Shown in pieces: positions 36,201-46,170 of a stretch of DNA of 64,000 nucleotides (its first letter is position 1; each line of letters begins with the position of its first letter). The DNA lies in the NCBI GenBank assembly GCA_963995505.1, contig OZ023181.1:20704221-20768220 (forward strand), in the 5' to 3' direction. The notes under the pieces were generated by a model. That model saw only the letters and a list, made by a program, of their open reading frames with translations. It was not told the origin of the DNA and made no database searches. Source of the stretch: Hypericum androsaemum (taxonomy: Eukaryota > Streptophyta > Magnoliopsida > Malpighiales > Hypericaceae). Made by a program: the position numbers and the translations under genes.

Positions 36201-39200
36201 CTTATACCCTTCTGATTCATGGCATTTGGATTGGAAGATGGAGCAGCTGCATCCTTATTTTGCCAACTGAGTAGCAATAAGTTGGCTTCCGATATTCTAG
36301 GTCTCTTTGCTTTGGAATTGGACGATCTAGAATTCGACAAAGTGCTGTCACTCTTTCCCGCGAACTCGGATACTGAAGTTGGATTCATTTCTATGGATAC
36401 TTCTGAGAAACCATTTTCAGACCCCTGGAGGGATGAGAACAAAATTGCCGGTGGCTCTACCAGCTTCTTGTGGACAACAAGTTCTTGACCTCCATCCTTT
36501 CCACTGCAAAACAAATGAATGGATCATGAGCAGGATAAGCAACCGCATATTAAGTACACAGCACCATCAACATACACGCAAGCACATCCACAACATAAAC
36601 GAACACATCCACAACAACAACGCGAAAGGACGGTTCTTTTGACTGAAAACTGGATCACAATGCCTTTCAAACCCAGATCAAGTGGCATAGAATTGGACGC
36701 TAAGATTTGAGTATGTATTCTACGTACGACCGGGGTATGACTTATGAGACGTCTACGTATTAAAAAAAAAGGAAATTCCGACAGCATGTATAAACAACAG
36801 AAGTACTTACTGCTTCATTGGCCAGCTTCTGCCTGATCCTTTTCGAGCCTGCAAACATGGAAGAACAAAACCTCATTCTCACAAAACCATCATGCAAAAA
36901 GTGGGGAAAACAACGAAATTTCCCTACCAAATAAATTGTTACAAAAAATTTCCAAAAAAGATGGTAAAAAATTGACGAAGTTCTTCTCGGAAATATATAA
37001 AAGGAACTCGCAGACTCCCTCTCGGGAAATTGACAAAGTCATCTGTGACGTGGCAATTTCTTATTGGTACTCCTAAATAAGAAATCGTAACGGGTGAATC
37101 TTTAAAAGATCCGGAGTAAAAACTAAAAATATTATTCTCTCCTAAAGCTTTTTTTGTTGAGGGTTTTCTCTCTCCTAAATCACAAGTCATCCTACCAAAA
37201 AAATCACAAGTTATCCTATTGTACACAATTTTTTTTAATTTTTTTCTCTACCTTCCTATTTTGGAGCTAAACTAAAAATGTCAGTGCATATATGGCCGAA
37301 ACGGATTTGGATTCAGTAGGGACTACATAAAAGTTATCCCATGGTATGGACAAATTATTGACCATTAGATTTGATCAAAATTATTTTTTTATAGATCTGA
37401 TGGTCAAAATTCTCTGGGACCATTATCGGATTTTTATACAAGATTATCCCATCTAGGGTTTCCACCAACCTAATATTTCTCTTTCTTCCTCTCACGATTT
37501 GCCAATAAAAAAGTACCATCCTCTCTTCCTCCAAAAAATTCTCATCTCTTCCGCCTCTCTTCCTCTCTTCTAAGATTGGTTAATTTTGGATGAAACCATT
37601 AGAGCCCATCAAAAACTCCAACTATGTATATGCAAGAAAAAAAACGAAATATTTGATTCACCGTGTTTCCAATATTACACCACAGCGGCTTTTTTTCTCT
37701 TCAGAGTTAACACCGAATGTTTAGATCGGGTAATTTTGGATCTCTTCTTCCTCTCTTCCTCTCTTCTAAGATCGGGTAATTTTGGATCGGGTACTTGGTG
37801 TGAATGATCGGGTAATTTTTTTTGGCTCTGAGGTTGGTTGATATATTTTTACCACTAATACTACTAATAACTTTCGTTGTGTTAATACGTTGTTCATTTG
37901 AAGGAAATATACCAATATGAGAACAGGAGGAAACCAATATCGGAGTAGGATGAAACCAATATCGGAGTAGGATGAAACCAATATCGGAGTAGAATGAAAT
38001 CAATATCCGAAAAGAAGGATACTAATATCAGAGAAGAAAGAAACCATTATCATAGAAGAAAGAAACCATTATCATAGAAGAAAGAAACCATTATCTTAGA
38101 AGAAGCATACCAATATCCGAATACAAGGATACCAATATCAGGGCAAAATGATACAAATATCAGAGCAGAAGGAAACCAATATGAAAGCAGATGGATACCA
38201 ATATCAGAGAAGATGAAAACCAATATCATAGTAAAAAGAAATATATATCAGAGTACAAGAAAATCAATAGCATAGAAGATGGAAACCAATATCCGAAAAG
38301 ATGGAAACCAATATCCGATAAGATGAAAACTAATATTCAAATATAATGATACCAATATTCCCATAATTTTATTTCTATAAATTGTATTATTTTTCACAAT
38401 TGTATTGTTTGGCTGATATTATTATTTTTTTAATTATTTCCATAATTGTATTTTCAATATTGCCCCTATCTTTTTCGGTGGGGATGACCCATGTCCCTAC
38501 TGAATTTGAGCCCGGCAGAAACCCTTTTGGAGAATACAGTTTTTTTTTGGAATTTAGACAATACAGTTGAGGATAAATGATTCCGTATCTATATAGAATT
38601 TAGTCTCCGATTATTTTTTAAGAATCTCCGATTTGTTTTTTTTGGGGACTAGTCTCCCATTTGTTTGTTAGTAGTATGTTCTTCACGAATTCTCAAACAT
38701 AAGGAAATAATTCTCAAACAAAACAAGAAGCCAGAATATATTAATTTTGTATGTGTGAATATACATAGCAAAAGCAATATAAAGAAAGGAAGAAAAAAAA
38801 CAAAATTAATTTTTTTGGTTAAAATCCATCTGATAATTATTGAATGAGGCTATTTTGCAGTAGCCACGTGTCATCAACTTCTGTAGTTGTCAAACAAAGC
38901 CCAAATGGAGTCGAAAATCTTCAAAATTGAAAATTAGACCAATTGCTAAAGCCGATAGATATACTTGCCATTCTCAAAATAAAAAGGGGTAGATATACTT
39001 GCATAACAAATTAATTCTTTTAATTCTAAAAGAACAAATTAAATATTTTTTCCTTTCGAAGCACATAGGTCAAAGCAGGAGAAGAGAATTGGAAAGAAAG
39101 AAACTGGACCTGAAGTGAACCCAAAGCGAGGCCCAGACGGGGAGTGGTGGGCCCAGGGGGAGCGGGGAGGTGAAAGAGCAGCCGCGGCGACCTCCTCAAG

Positions 39201-39358
39201 GTCAACGCGCCGACGCTCTCCCTTTCCTCGTAACCGGTCGGCTGATGCTTGCGTTTCTTGGGGGAGGGACCCACATTGTGGAGTGGTAAGAGGAGGAGGG
39301 AGGGGGTGTCGGTTTCGGGTGGGAGGAGGGCGAGGGGTAGAGGATTTGTCTCCTCCAT
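30259..39358 (-). CDS. CMT2: Chromomethylase 2 (DNA cytosine-5-methyltransferase)
   Basis: Plant-specific enzyme that binds H3K9me2 and maintains CHH/CHG methylation on transposons. 23 exons give 1109 residues: 39358-39110, 36848-36811, 36503-35699, 35382-35348, 35247-35136, 35041-34937, 34841-34722, 34603-34516, 34216-34020, 33910-33845, 33761-33519, 33205-33147, 33052-32986, 32911-32582, 32222-32154, 32072-31986, 31902-31815, 31639-31533, 31451-31347, 30904-30861, 30786-30717, 30644-30541, 30400-30259. The basic N-terminus has RRSPRL twice. BAH is at about 376-490, motif I DLFSGCGG at 558-565, chromodomain at about 660-710, catalytic Cys740 in GGPPCQG, and ENV at 782-784. [10 protein letters not shown] and [15 protein letters not shown] mark CMT2 rather than CMT3. 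Exon 1 is joined by phase and the shared RRSPR motif; if wrong, translation could start at 36818. Intron 1 is TE-filled. DETVST replaces the usual DETVPT. Confidence 0.92.
37311..38505. mobile_element. MITE-like inverted-repeat element in CMT2 intron 1
   Basis: ATTCAGTAGGGAC at 37311-37323 faces its exact inverse GTCCCTACTGAAT at 38493-38505, with weaker similarity continuing inward (GTTATCCC against the inverse of GGGGATGA). The interior is mostly a 22-bp minisatellite and has no open frame. A related short copy lies at 20155-20340. It occupies about half of the 2261-bp intron. I could not define a target duplication, so termini are approximate. Confidence 0.5.
37915..38356 (+). repeat. 22-bp minisatellite in CMT2 intron 1
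   Basis: About 20 head-to-tail copies of a unit close to AAACCAATATCGGAGTAGGATG. The left copies are nearly identical; those to the right diverge in base and length. There are no unique spacers between units. Confidence 0.9.
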
Positions 39359-39588
39359 GGCCCTCCTTGCTTGCTTTCTTGGGGTTTCTTTTGGGTCGGC
39401 TTCTCTAAATAGGCTTTTAGATCTGTTTGGGGCCGGAGAGTTTAAAAGTTGGGTTTAAGAGTTTTTTGAAACCACACTGTAAAAAAATGGTGAAAGCTAA
39501 CAGCGGTAAAAAGAAAATAACTCGTGACACAACACACCACACCATAACGCTCCCCCACCCACCCCCCCTCTCTCAGTTGTTTTTTTTT
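39359..39588 (-). promoter_or_regulatory. Proximal CMT2 upstream region
   Basis: Only 230 bp separate the CMT2 ATG (in the favourable context GCCATGG) from an inverted-repeat element. The leader and core promoter must lie here or inside the element. A TATTTAGA motif near 39405 is a weak TATA candidate. Confidence 0.35.
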
Positions 39589-40627
39589 GGTAAATTATTT
39601 TTAAGTGTCTCATATTTATTTAAATATAAGTTAACGTCTCTCGTGTTTGAAAAATAATCTTGTTGTCTTTGTTACTTGTTTTTATTATATGTTCGGATCC
39701 CTATCCGACGTCATTAATTTTTTTTTTCGTTTTTGTCAAATGAAATAACAAAATTACCCTTAAAGAATAAAAAAAGATTTGCCCAAAAAAAGTCTTCTTC
39801 TTCCTTCAACCCCGACGACCTTTCTTCTCCCAACTAATTGATTTGCCCCGTTTAGGCTCTTAACAATCAAGAAAGCCCAAAGAACCACCAAATATGAAAC
39901 ACCCAAATAAAATATTCCAATTGATGACCCCAATTTAAAGATTAACATCCAATTTGATATGGGTTCTGAGAAAATAGATAAAATCATAGCAAAGATTAAT
40001 GATTGAGATAAAATCATGTGGTGGCTGGGAGCTTGAAGGAGAAGGCGATGACAGTTGAAGGAGATCGGAGACGACCGACGCTTAGACACCGGGTCGACGG
40101 CGATGCCATCTCCTCGTCCTTGATTCCCGGCCCGCTCAACGACGGCGAGGCCCACGAGTACTCGCTTCTGGAGTCTGATGGAGATGGGTTAATTATTGTT
40201 GGGTTTTTGTGCTTGCTTCGCCTGAGGAAATTGTTGCTGGAGCACTTATTTGGGAGAGGAGCGGGGTTCCTCGTCCTCGTCCTCGTCTCCGTCGAAGGAT
40301 TTTTCATCGTCGGCGAGTTTCAACTTGACTGTCGGGATCGGTTTGATGTTTGCCATATGTCCTTGTCCTCGCGTTAACGGCTTTGTTGTGAGTGGGACCC
40401 CTCCCCGGAGCTCCGACGAGGAAGGGGAGAAAGTGGACGGTGGAGCTCCGGAAAAGAGAGGAAAGAGATGAATTTTTTTATTTTTTGAAGGGTATTTTTG
40501 TCATTTCAATGACAAAAACGAAAAAAGAGTTGATGACATCAGTGAAGGACCCGAAGGTATAATAAAATCAAACACGAGAGATCAGAGGATCATTTTTCAA
40601 ATACGAGAGACTTGAGAATAATTTACC
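39589..40627. mobile_element. Long inverted-repeat element (Pack-MULE-like), 1.04 kb, next to CMT2
   Basis: The ends start GGTAAATTATT in inverse orientation and stay similar for about 180 bp, including TCTCTCGTGTTTGA and TTTTTTCGTTTTTGTCA blocks. The interior is GC-richer and gene-like, with minus-strand frames such as MANIKPIPTVKLKLADDEKS and, further on, a hydrophobic stretch, but no identifiable protein and no transposase. T-runs flank both ends. The structure suggests a Pack-MULE with a captured, unidentified fragment. Confidence 0.6.
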
Positions 40628-41778
40628 CTTTTTTTTAGGTAAAAGTCCCGTGGTTTCCTCCTTTCAAAATGTTTGACCGAGTGTCATACGTTTTTATTGA
40701 CATTCTATTATTTGAATAAATTTTCATTGAAACAAATTAGAAAAATATATGTTAAAAATTATTCTTCTACTCTTGTAATATTTTTTTAAACTATGATATT
40801 CATAGCCATCTGTATTAGATTCATTTTAGGATGATTGTGAACGTAATATTTTTGTGTTCGTAAAATTTGAATTTAGTACATATTGTATGATATTTTTACT
40901 TATAAAAAAGTGATGGTATTTTGTGTTCATCTTTTGTTACAGGTAGCGATGGTAAGCAGGTGTCGCCTTGTGATATGGTATCGCACATTGGATTGCCATT
41001 CTCATTAATTTCAGTGCACCTTTTTTAAATGGTAGGTCAAACCTCTATGTAAACATGAGAAATAAAGTACAATTATATCCTACACAATATTCTACCCTCC
41101 TAATTCAATGTACCTTGGCGAATAACGCAACGGGATTTATTTTTTACAGTGTTGTAAAATATATTTTGTTCAAATGGTATATTTTTAGTACGTTTGAAGG
41201 CATTTTCGGAAAATATCTTTGTTGTATCGCTAGGGAAAAACATAGGTGCTCCATTTACTCTACTTTGGAAAAAAAAAGTATTACCTCCATAAATATGCAT
41301 TTCATCAATTTTACTCCATCTTCCTGAAAAAAAAAAAGGAGCAATGCCAATGCCCCTGGACATGCTGAGGAAAGTACTTGCCAACAAGGGAACGACACTT
41401 GATCACAATTCTGAAATTCTTAAGAGATCAATAGAATGGGTTTCATTTAGTTTTCAAGCAGTGCCTATGACTTCTACTAACTTGTATCGCTCATTCTTGT
41501 TGAGGGAGTGGTCACAGAAACCGGGTCAACGATATACTTCACGTCTTGATGAATAGCCAAGACAGCTAAAATGGTCTCTTAAGAACGATGAAGCGAGAAA
41601 GGAGATTCTCTTGATTCATTGCATGTTTAAACAGAACTTCTTCAACTGCACTTGTCAAATTAGCCTTCCATTGAGAGGTTCAGAAACAGTTGCTTAAAAT
41701 TCCCGCTTCAAGGAATCGGCAATAACTTGGAACGCTGCAGTTTCTTCACGACATTGGCAACATGAGCACCAGGGGTCT
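40628..41778. other. Intergenic region 3' of bL35m
   Basis: AT-rich sequence with no supported exon; the right end should be the bL35m 3' untranslated region. Confidence 0.5.
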
Positions 41779-43428
41779 CTATCCACAGAAATTGAGTTTT
41801 TTCATCACCTTGGCATAAGCTGCAGGGACTGTGGAAGGTTGTCTGAGTCTGCGTTTTGATTTTTTCGACTGCAATAAACAGTTGATAAATGGTAAATAAA
41901 ACCATTCAAATCATCAAGGACAAGGAATATCATCCATGTCTATCAGGTAACTTCACTACCCACCAAACATTGCCAAATTAGACCCCTTCTTCATCAAGGT
42001 GTATAAATCAAGACAACCGCTAAATCAGATGTTGAAGTTTTTCCTCGAGAAAAAAACCTTCAGAGGAAGCAGCTCCTCGAAAATGGGAAAACAATGTTGC
42101 TTAGAATGAGCCACTAGATCCTTGAGACTGGGGAATCACAAACTGTACTGATGATTGTAGTGCAATATTCTTCTACAATCTTACCCTAATTTTTCAGAAA
42201 GGGACTATCCAAATGTTTATCCCAAAACCTTATTCCGAAAATTTATGCATATCGTGCACAAAATTTAGTGCTCCCAAGACACAATGTGACGCCACCTCAA
42301 GTACAAAAAACCAAATGATGACTGAAGCATCTCAACTAGTGACCCTATCGAACCTTGTTATACACCGATTTAAGCAAACACGTGGCACAAAATCTGCAAA
42401 TATATCAGCAAGCCATCATAGATGTCCACACAAGATCCATGGGCCAAAAAGTAAGGACCAAACACTAAATATCATTCCCAAAAACAAAAGGCTCGGTCCT
42501 AATCCTGGTAAACAATGTACAAGCAAGAATCAGGACAGGGGAGTCCCGTCAATATAATAGGCCATCAAGCAAGCTCCATAAGCATGGGCCATCCGATCCA
42601 GAATGTATGACCCACGTAAGATCACCCATTTTCAGCCACATCATAATGTACTAGGACAAATTAAACAACTCGGAAAACTAGCAAACACTTCAAACTATCA
42701 ACAAACCCTGGAGCTCACTCCTAGCTGAAATATGGACATCGATCCAGATTCCCGAAGAACAAGCGGACAAAGAGACACTTAAACCACAAATCGATGACGG
42801 AGTGCTTACCTTAAGGTGAGCATTATGTCTCTTGCCCTCTCTCCACCTACGGATAGTTCCATCGTTCAAAGTCCGAAACCTGTCCTTATACGACCTGATG
42901 TAAAGAAAAATCACAAATACAAGTCACCTCCGGTCCATCAAGTTCGTAAACCGAAAAATAAAGCAAAAGGTTAATGGACAATAAAGAAACGGCTGAAAAA
43001 TAGACATACGAGTAAGCCTTCATTTTGACCACCTTCAGCTTGGAAGTAACCGGCGTCATCGGCTTCCTCCTCTTCTTCCTCTCCCTCGACGACACGTGTC
43101 GAACTTGCCCCAACTAGTTCCGGTATCCACATCACATAAGATTTACCCTCAATAGGAAAAAATTACAACGTGTCACGGAAAAGTTGACAACAAAGAGACA
43201 TACGGAGAGAGGGGAGAGTGTCGGAGAGGGGAGGAGAGCGGCGCGCGAGGGAAACCGAGACGACGAGTCCGAGAGAGGAGACAGCGCGTGTGGGGTCCAC
43301 GTCGGGGCAGAAGGGATGAGATGTCGGTGGAGAAGGGAAGAAGAAGAATGGAGGAGGCGGACCGGAGGGGATTGGGCCGTGGAACGGGCCGCCCAGGGGC
43401 GGAGGAGCTTGGTGCAAAATCTCTGCAT
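41779..43428 (-). CDS. Mitochondrial large-subunit ribosomal protein bL35m
   Basis: Nuclear-encoded bacterial-type L35 of the mitochondrial ribosome. Four exons (43428-43204, 43113-43010, 42894-42810, 41868-41779) give 167 residues. The first 75 residues form an Arg/Ser-rich presequence (start MQRFCTKLLRPWAARS) typical of mitochondrial import. The conserved L35 domain follows: RHVSSRERKKRRKPMTPVTS, then MKAYSSYKDRFRTLNDGTIR, then WREGKRHNAHLKSKKSKRRL, ending VMKKLNFCG. Its very basic, RNA-binding character is as expected. All splice borders are GT/AG and phases agree. A chloroplast L35 is less likely given the presequence and the long domain start. The ATG lies 241 bp from an inverted-repeat element that probably contributes to, or limits, its promoter. 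Confidence 0.9.
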
Positions 43429-43704
43429 ATTTTTATTTGATTTGGCCGGGAACGGTGGAATTGGAATGGGAAGGGGGTTTAGGTTTTTGGGGTTTTCGGT
43501 TGGGAGATAACCCGGTAAATAACATTGATGGTCCTTCAATTATAGGTATTAAACAATTTAGTCAGTACGCTATTTTTTTTAAATTAATCGTTGAGCGACA
43601 ATAGCAAATCATTCTCTGATTTGAATCGAAAAATCCATTGTGCATAAAATGATATCGAATCGATCCCTGAAAGATGAGATATTGTATTCCTAAAAAAAGA
43701 AGAA

Positions 43705-44901
43705 GGGCAAATTACCCTCACATCCCTCTACTTTGGTCAGCCTCCCCCTAGGGTCCCTGGATTTTGGAAAATGATTGTCCCGTCCCTAAGTTTTGATGAT
43801 AATAGACTCTCGGGTCCCTGGCTGACGTCATCGGCTCTTTTTTTCATTTTTGGTCATGGAAATGACCAAAATACCCTTAAACAAAAAATAATTTTTTATA
43901 CTTTCTTCAACCTTTTACCCCGCTCCCCCTCCCTCCCGCTCCCCCCCCCCTCCTCTCCCGCTCCCCCTCCTCCCCCCCTCCTCCCCCCCTCCTCTCCCGC
44001 TCCCCCCTCTCCCTCTCCTCCCCCCCTCCTCCCGCCCGCTCCCTCCCGCCCGCTCCCGCCCGCTTCCCTCCTCCTCCCCCCCTCCTCCCTCCCGCTCCCC
44101 CCCTGCTCCCCCCTCCTCCCGCCCGCTCCCTCCCGCCCGCTCCCGCCCGCTCCCCTCCTCCTCCCCCCCTCCTCCCGCCCACTCCCTCCCGCCCGCCCGC
44201 TCCCGCCCGCCCGCTCCCCTCCTCCTCCCGCCCGCTCCCCTCCTCCTCCCCCCCTCCTCCCTCCCGCTGCCCCCCTCCCGCTCCCGCCCGCTCCCGCCCG
44301 CTCCCCCATTGAGAAAACACCAGGAACAAGCAGGTTCACAAGTCGACGACGACAAGCGGCAACCTCCGGCAACCGCTCCTCATCGGCGTCGGCGTCTCTC
44401 TCTCTCTCTCTCGCATGCCCTCCGTGGAAGCCCTATCTCCTGGAAGCCTGCTGGCATAAAGCGACGCCGGGATCTCACCAATGTGCTCGTTGGCGACGGA
44501 AGCCGCTTTAAGGAGAAAAGAAGAGACCTCACGATTCCCTGACCTTCTCCTTCACGATTCCACCACAGCGACGGGCAACGCCAATGGAGTAGACGATTGG
44601 TAGTAGACAATTGTCTAATTGGTCTGTTGAATTCATCTTCATGGGCTTTGTCTAATTGTGGAAGAAGGAGAGACGGAGAGGACGGTGAATTTTGATTTTT
44701 GGTTTGATTTTTGATTGATTTTTGTTTAAGGGTATTTTGGTCATTTCCATGACCAAAAATGAAAAAAAGAGTCGATGACGTCAGCCAGGGACCCGAGAGT
44801 CTATTATCATCAAAACTTAGGGACGGGACAATCATTTTCCAAAATCCAGGGACCCTAGGGGGAGGCTGACCAAAGTAGAGGGATGTGAGGGTAATTTGCC
44901 C
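43705..44901. mobile_element. Long inverted-repeat element (Pack-MULE-like), 1.2 kb, next to bL35m
   Basis: The terminal inverted repeats are about 185 bp and nearly identical, both starting GGGCAAATTACCCTCACATC and running inward to CCCTTAAACAAAAA. A perfect 17-bp direct repeat, GAAAGATGAGATATTGT, flanks the element at 43669-43685 and 44908-44924. The interior is extremely C-rich, followed by a coding-like segment of unknown origin. No transposase is present. High arm identity suggests a young copy or gene-conversion between arms. Confidence 0.75.
43911..44308. repeat. C-rich/G-rich simple repeat inside the inverted-repeat element
   Basis: About 400 bp made of CCCTCC, CCGCCCGCT and TCCCGCCCGCT units. 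The minus strand has dozens of runs of three or more G separated by short loops, the pattern for G-quadruplexes. Proline- or glycine-rich open frames in all phases are by-products of the repeat. Confidence 0.9.
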
Positions 44902-44924
44902 AAAAAAGAAAGATGAGATATTGT

Positions 44925-46170
44925 CCATGCATGTCGATATTTATAAATAATAAAATTCGCAAAATTGTCTGGATAATTAATTGGGCCTCCCGGTCAAATT
45001 TTCGGCTCATCACAAAACGGTAGACCACCAGTAGGGACTAATGAAGCAAGTGTTGCGACTCTTTTTAGTGAACGTCCACGAGACTTGGGAGTACTTCATC
45101 AACGGTATAATAAACAAGCAGAAGGAAGCCGGCCGGCGTCGGCCAAAGGAACCAACCAAGGAAGGAACAGACAAAGACACGAGAAGCAGGCTCGGAGGGG
45201 GTCGACATGATTAAGGGGTAAGAACTTTGGTAGCCTCACCTACTTATCCTCACATTGTACGTTCCGATTGCCAGCTACCCAAGGCAACCGTTGTTGTCTT
45301 TTTTTTTGGGGTACGTAAACGTTGTTGTCTGTCTCCCACGATTGGTGTTATTAGGATTCCAATCTAAAATTTAAAGTAACTAATGGTCAGGTTTTTTTTA
45401 TTTTCCCAATAATTTTGACACTATCGTTTTTGGGAAACACAATTTATCGCTATCTATGATATGAAACAAAATTCATTACATTTTACACAGATTTAGTATT
45501 GACTGACATGTTATTTAGAGTTTTAATATTTTACCCAAAAAAAATTTAAGATGATTATTAGGTAAAGAATTATAACTTATATATTGGTAGAACAGCTCAT
45601 CATTTTCTTTACTAAGCAAATATTATTTATTTTGCTTATTTTTTACATGTATTTCCATCGTTTAATACACTTCGTCTCTAGTATTAAATTTATTTTCCAT
45701 CTTTTATATTCTATTTTTTTCATATATTTCTAATCATTCAAGACGTCATAACAAAATACTCATCTCCAAAATGCTCCTTCCAAAGAACAAAAAACAAGAT
45801 CTTAATTACAACTATCAAAACTCTGTTACCGGCACAACAACATTATTCGGACCAGAAAACGATCCTTTGGATTCCAAGAATAAAAAAAAAATTATAAATC
45901 CATTGGAAGAATCCGTGTCCTTGTAGAATTATACATTTCAAGAGTAAAAACTTCATAGAGGGCACCAACATTACAATTCATAAACAGCCCCTCAAATTAT
46001 TACCACAAACTAACAAGACCAAAATGATCCTTCCAACCCTGGCTCAATCCGAAGAGTGGCTTGGAAATTCGGAATTCAATTCCAGGATTAGGATCATGGT
46101 TCAACAGAAGAAATGTCTACTTATCAAAGACACAAGCAACAAGATGACGGGAAGAAACAGATTATTGTGA
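44925..46170. other. Intergenic region 3' of the transporter gene
   Basis: AT-rich, no supported exon. The right end should be the transporter's 3' untranslated region. Confidence 0.5.

Noticed and set aside
37915..38356. Possible CRISPR-like array
   Set aside because: The units are directly joined with no unique spacers, drift in sequence, and lie in a plant intron; it is a minisatellite.
39115..39408. 97-codon plus-strand frame near CMT2
   Set aside because: It is antisense to the proposed CMT2 exon 1, which has a strong start context, a phase-matched donor and the RRSPRL motif.
41055..41560. Small open frames on both strands 3' of bL35m
   Set aside because: They have no domains or splice partners and begin in A/T-rich low-complexity sequence.
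43771..44511. 246-codon proline-rich open frame
   Set aside because: It begins inside a terminal inverted repeat (its start is mirrored at 44850) and runs through the C-rich simple repeat, which is open in several phases on both strands.
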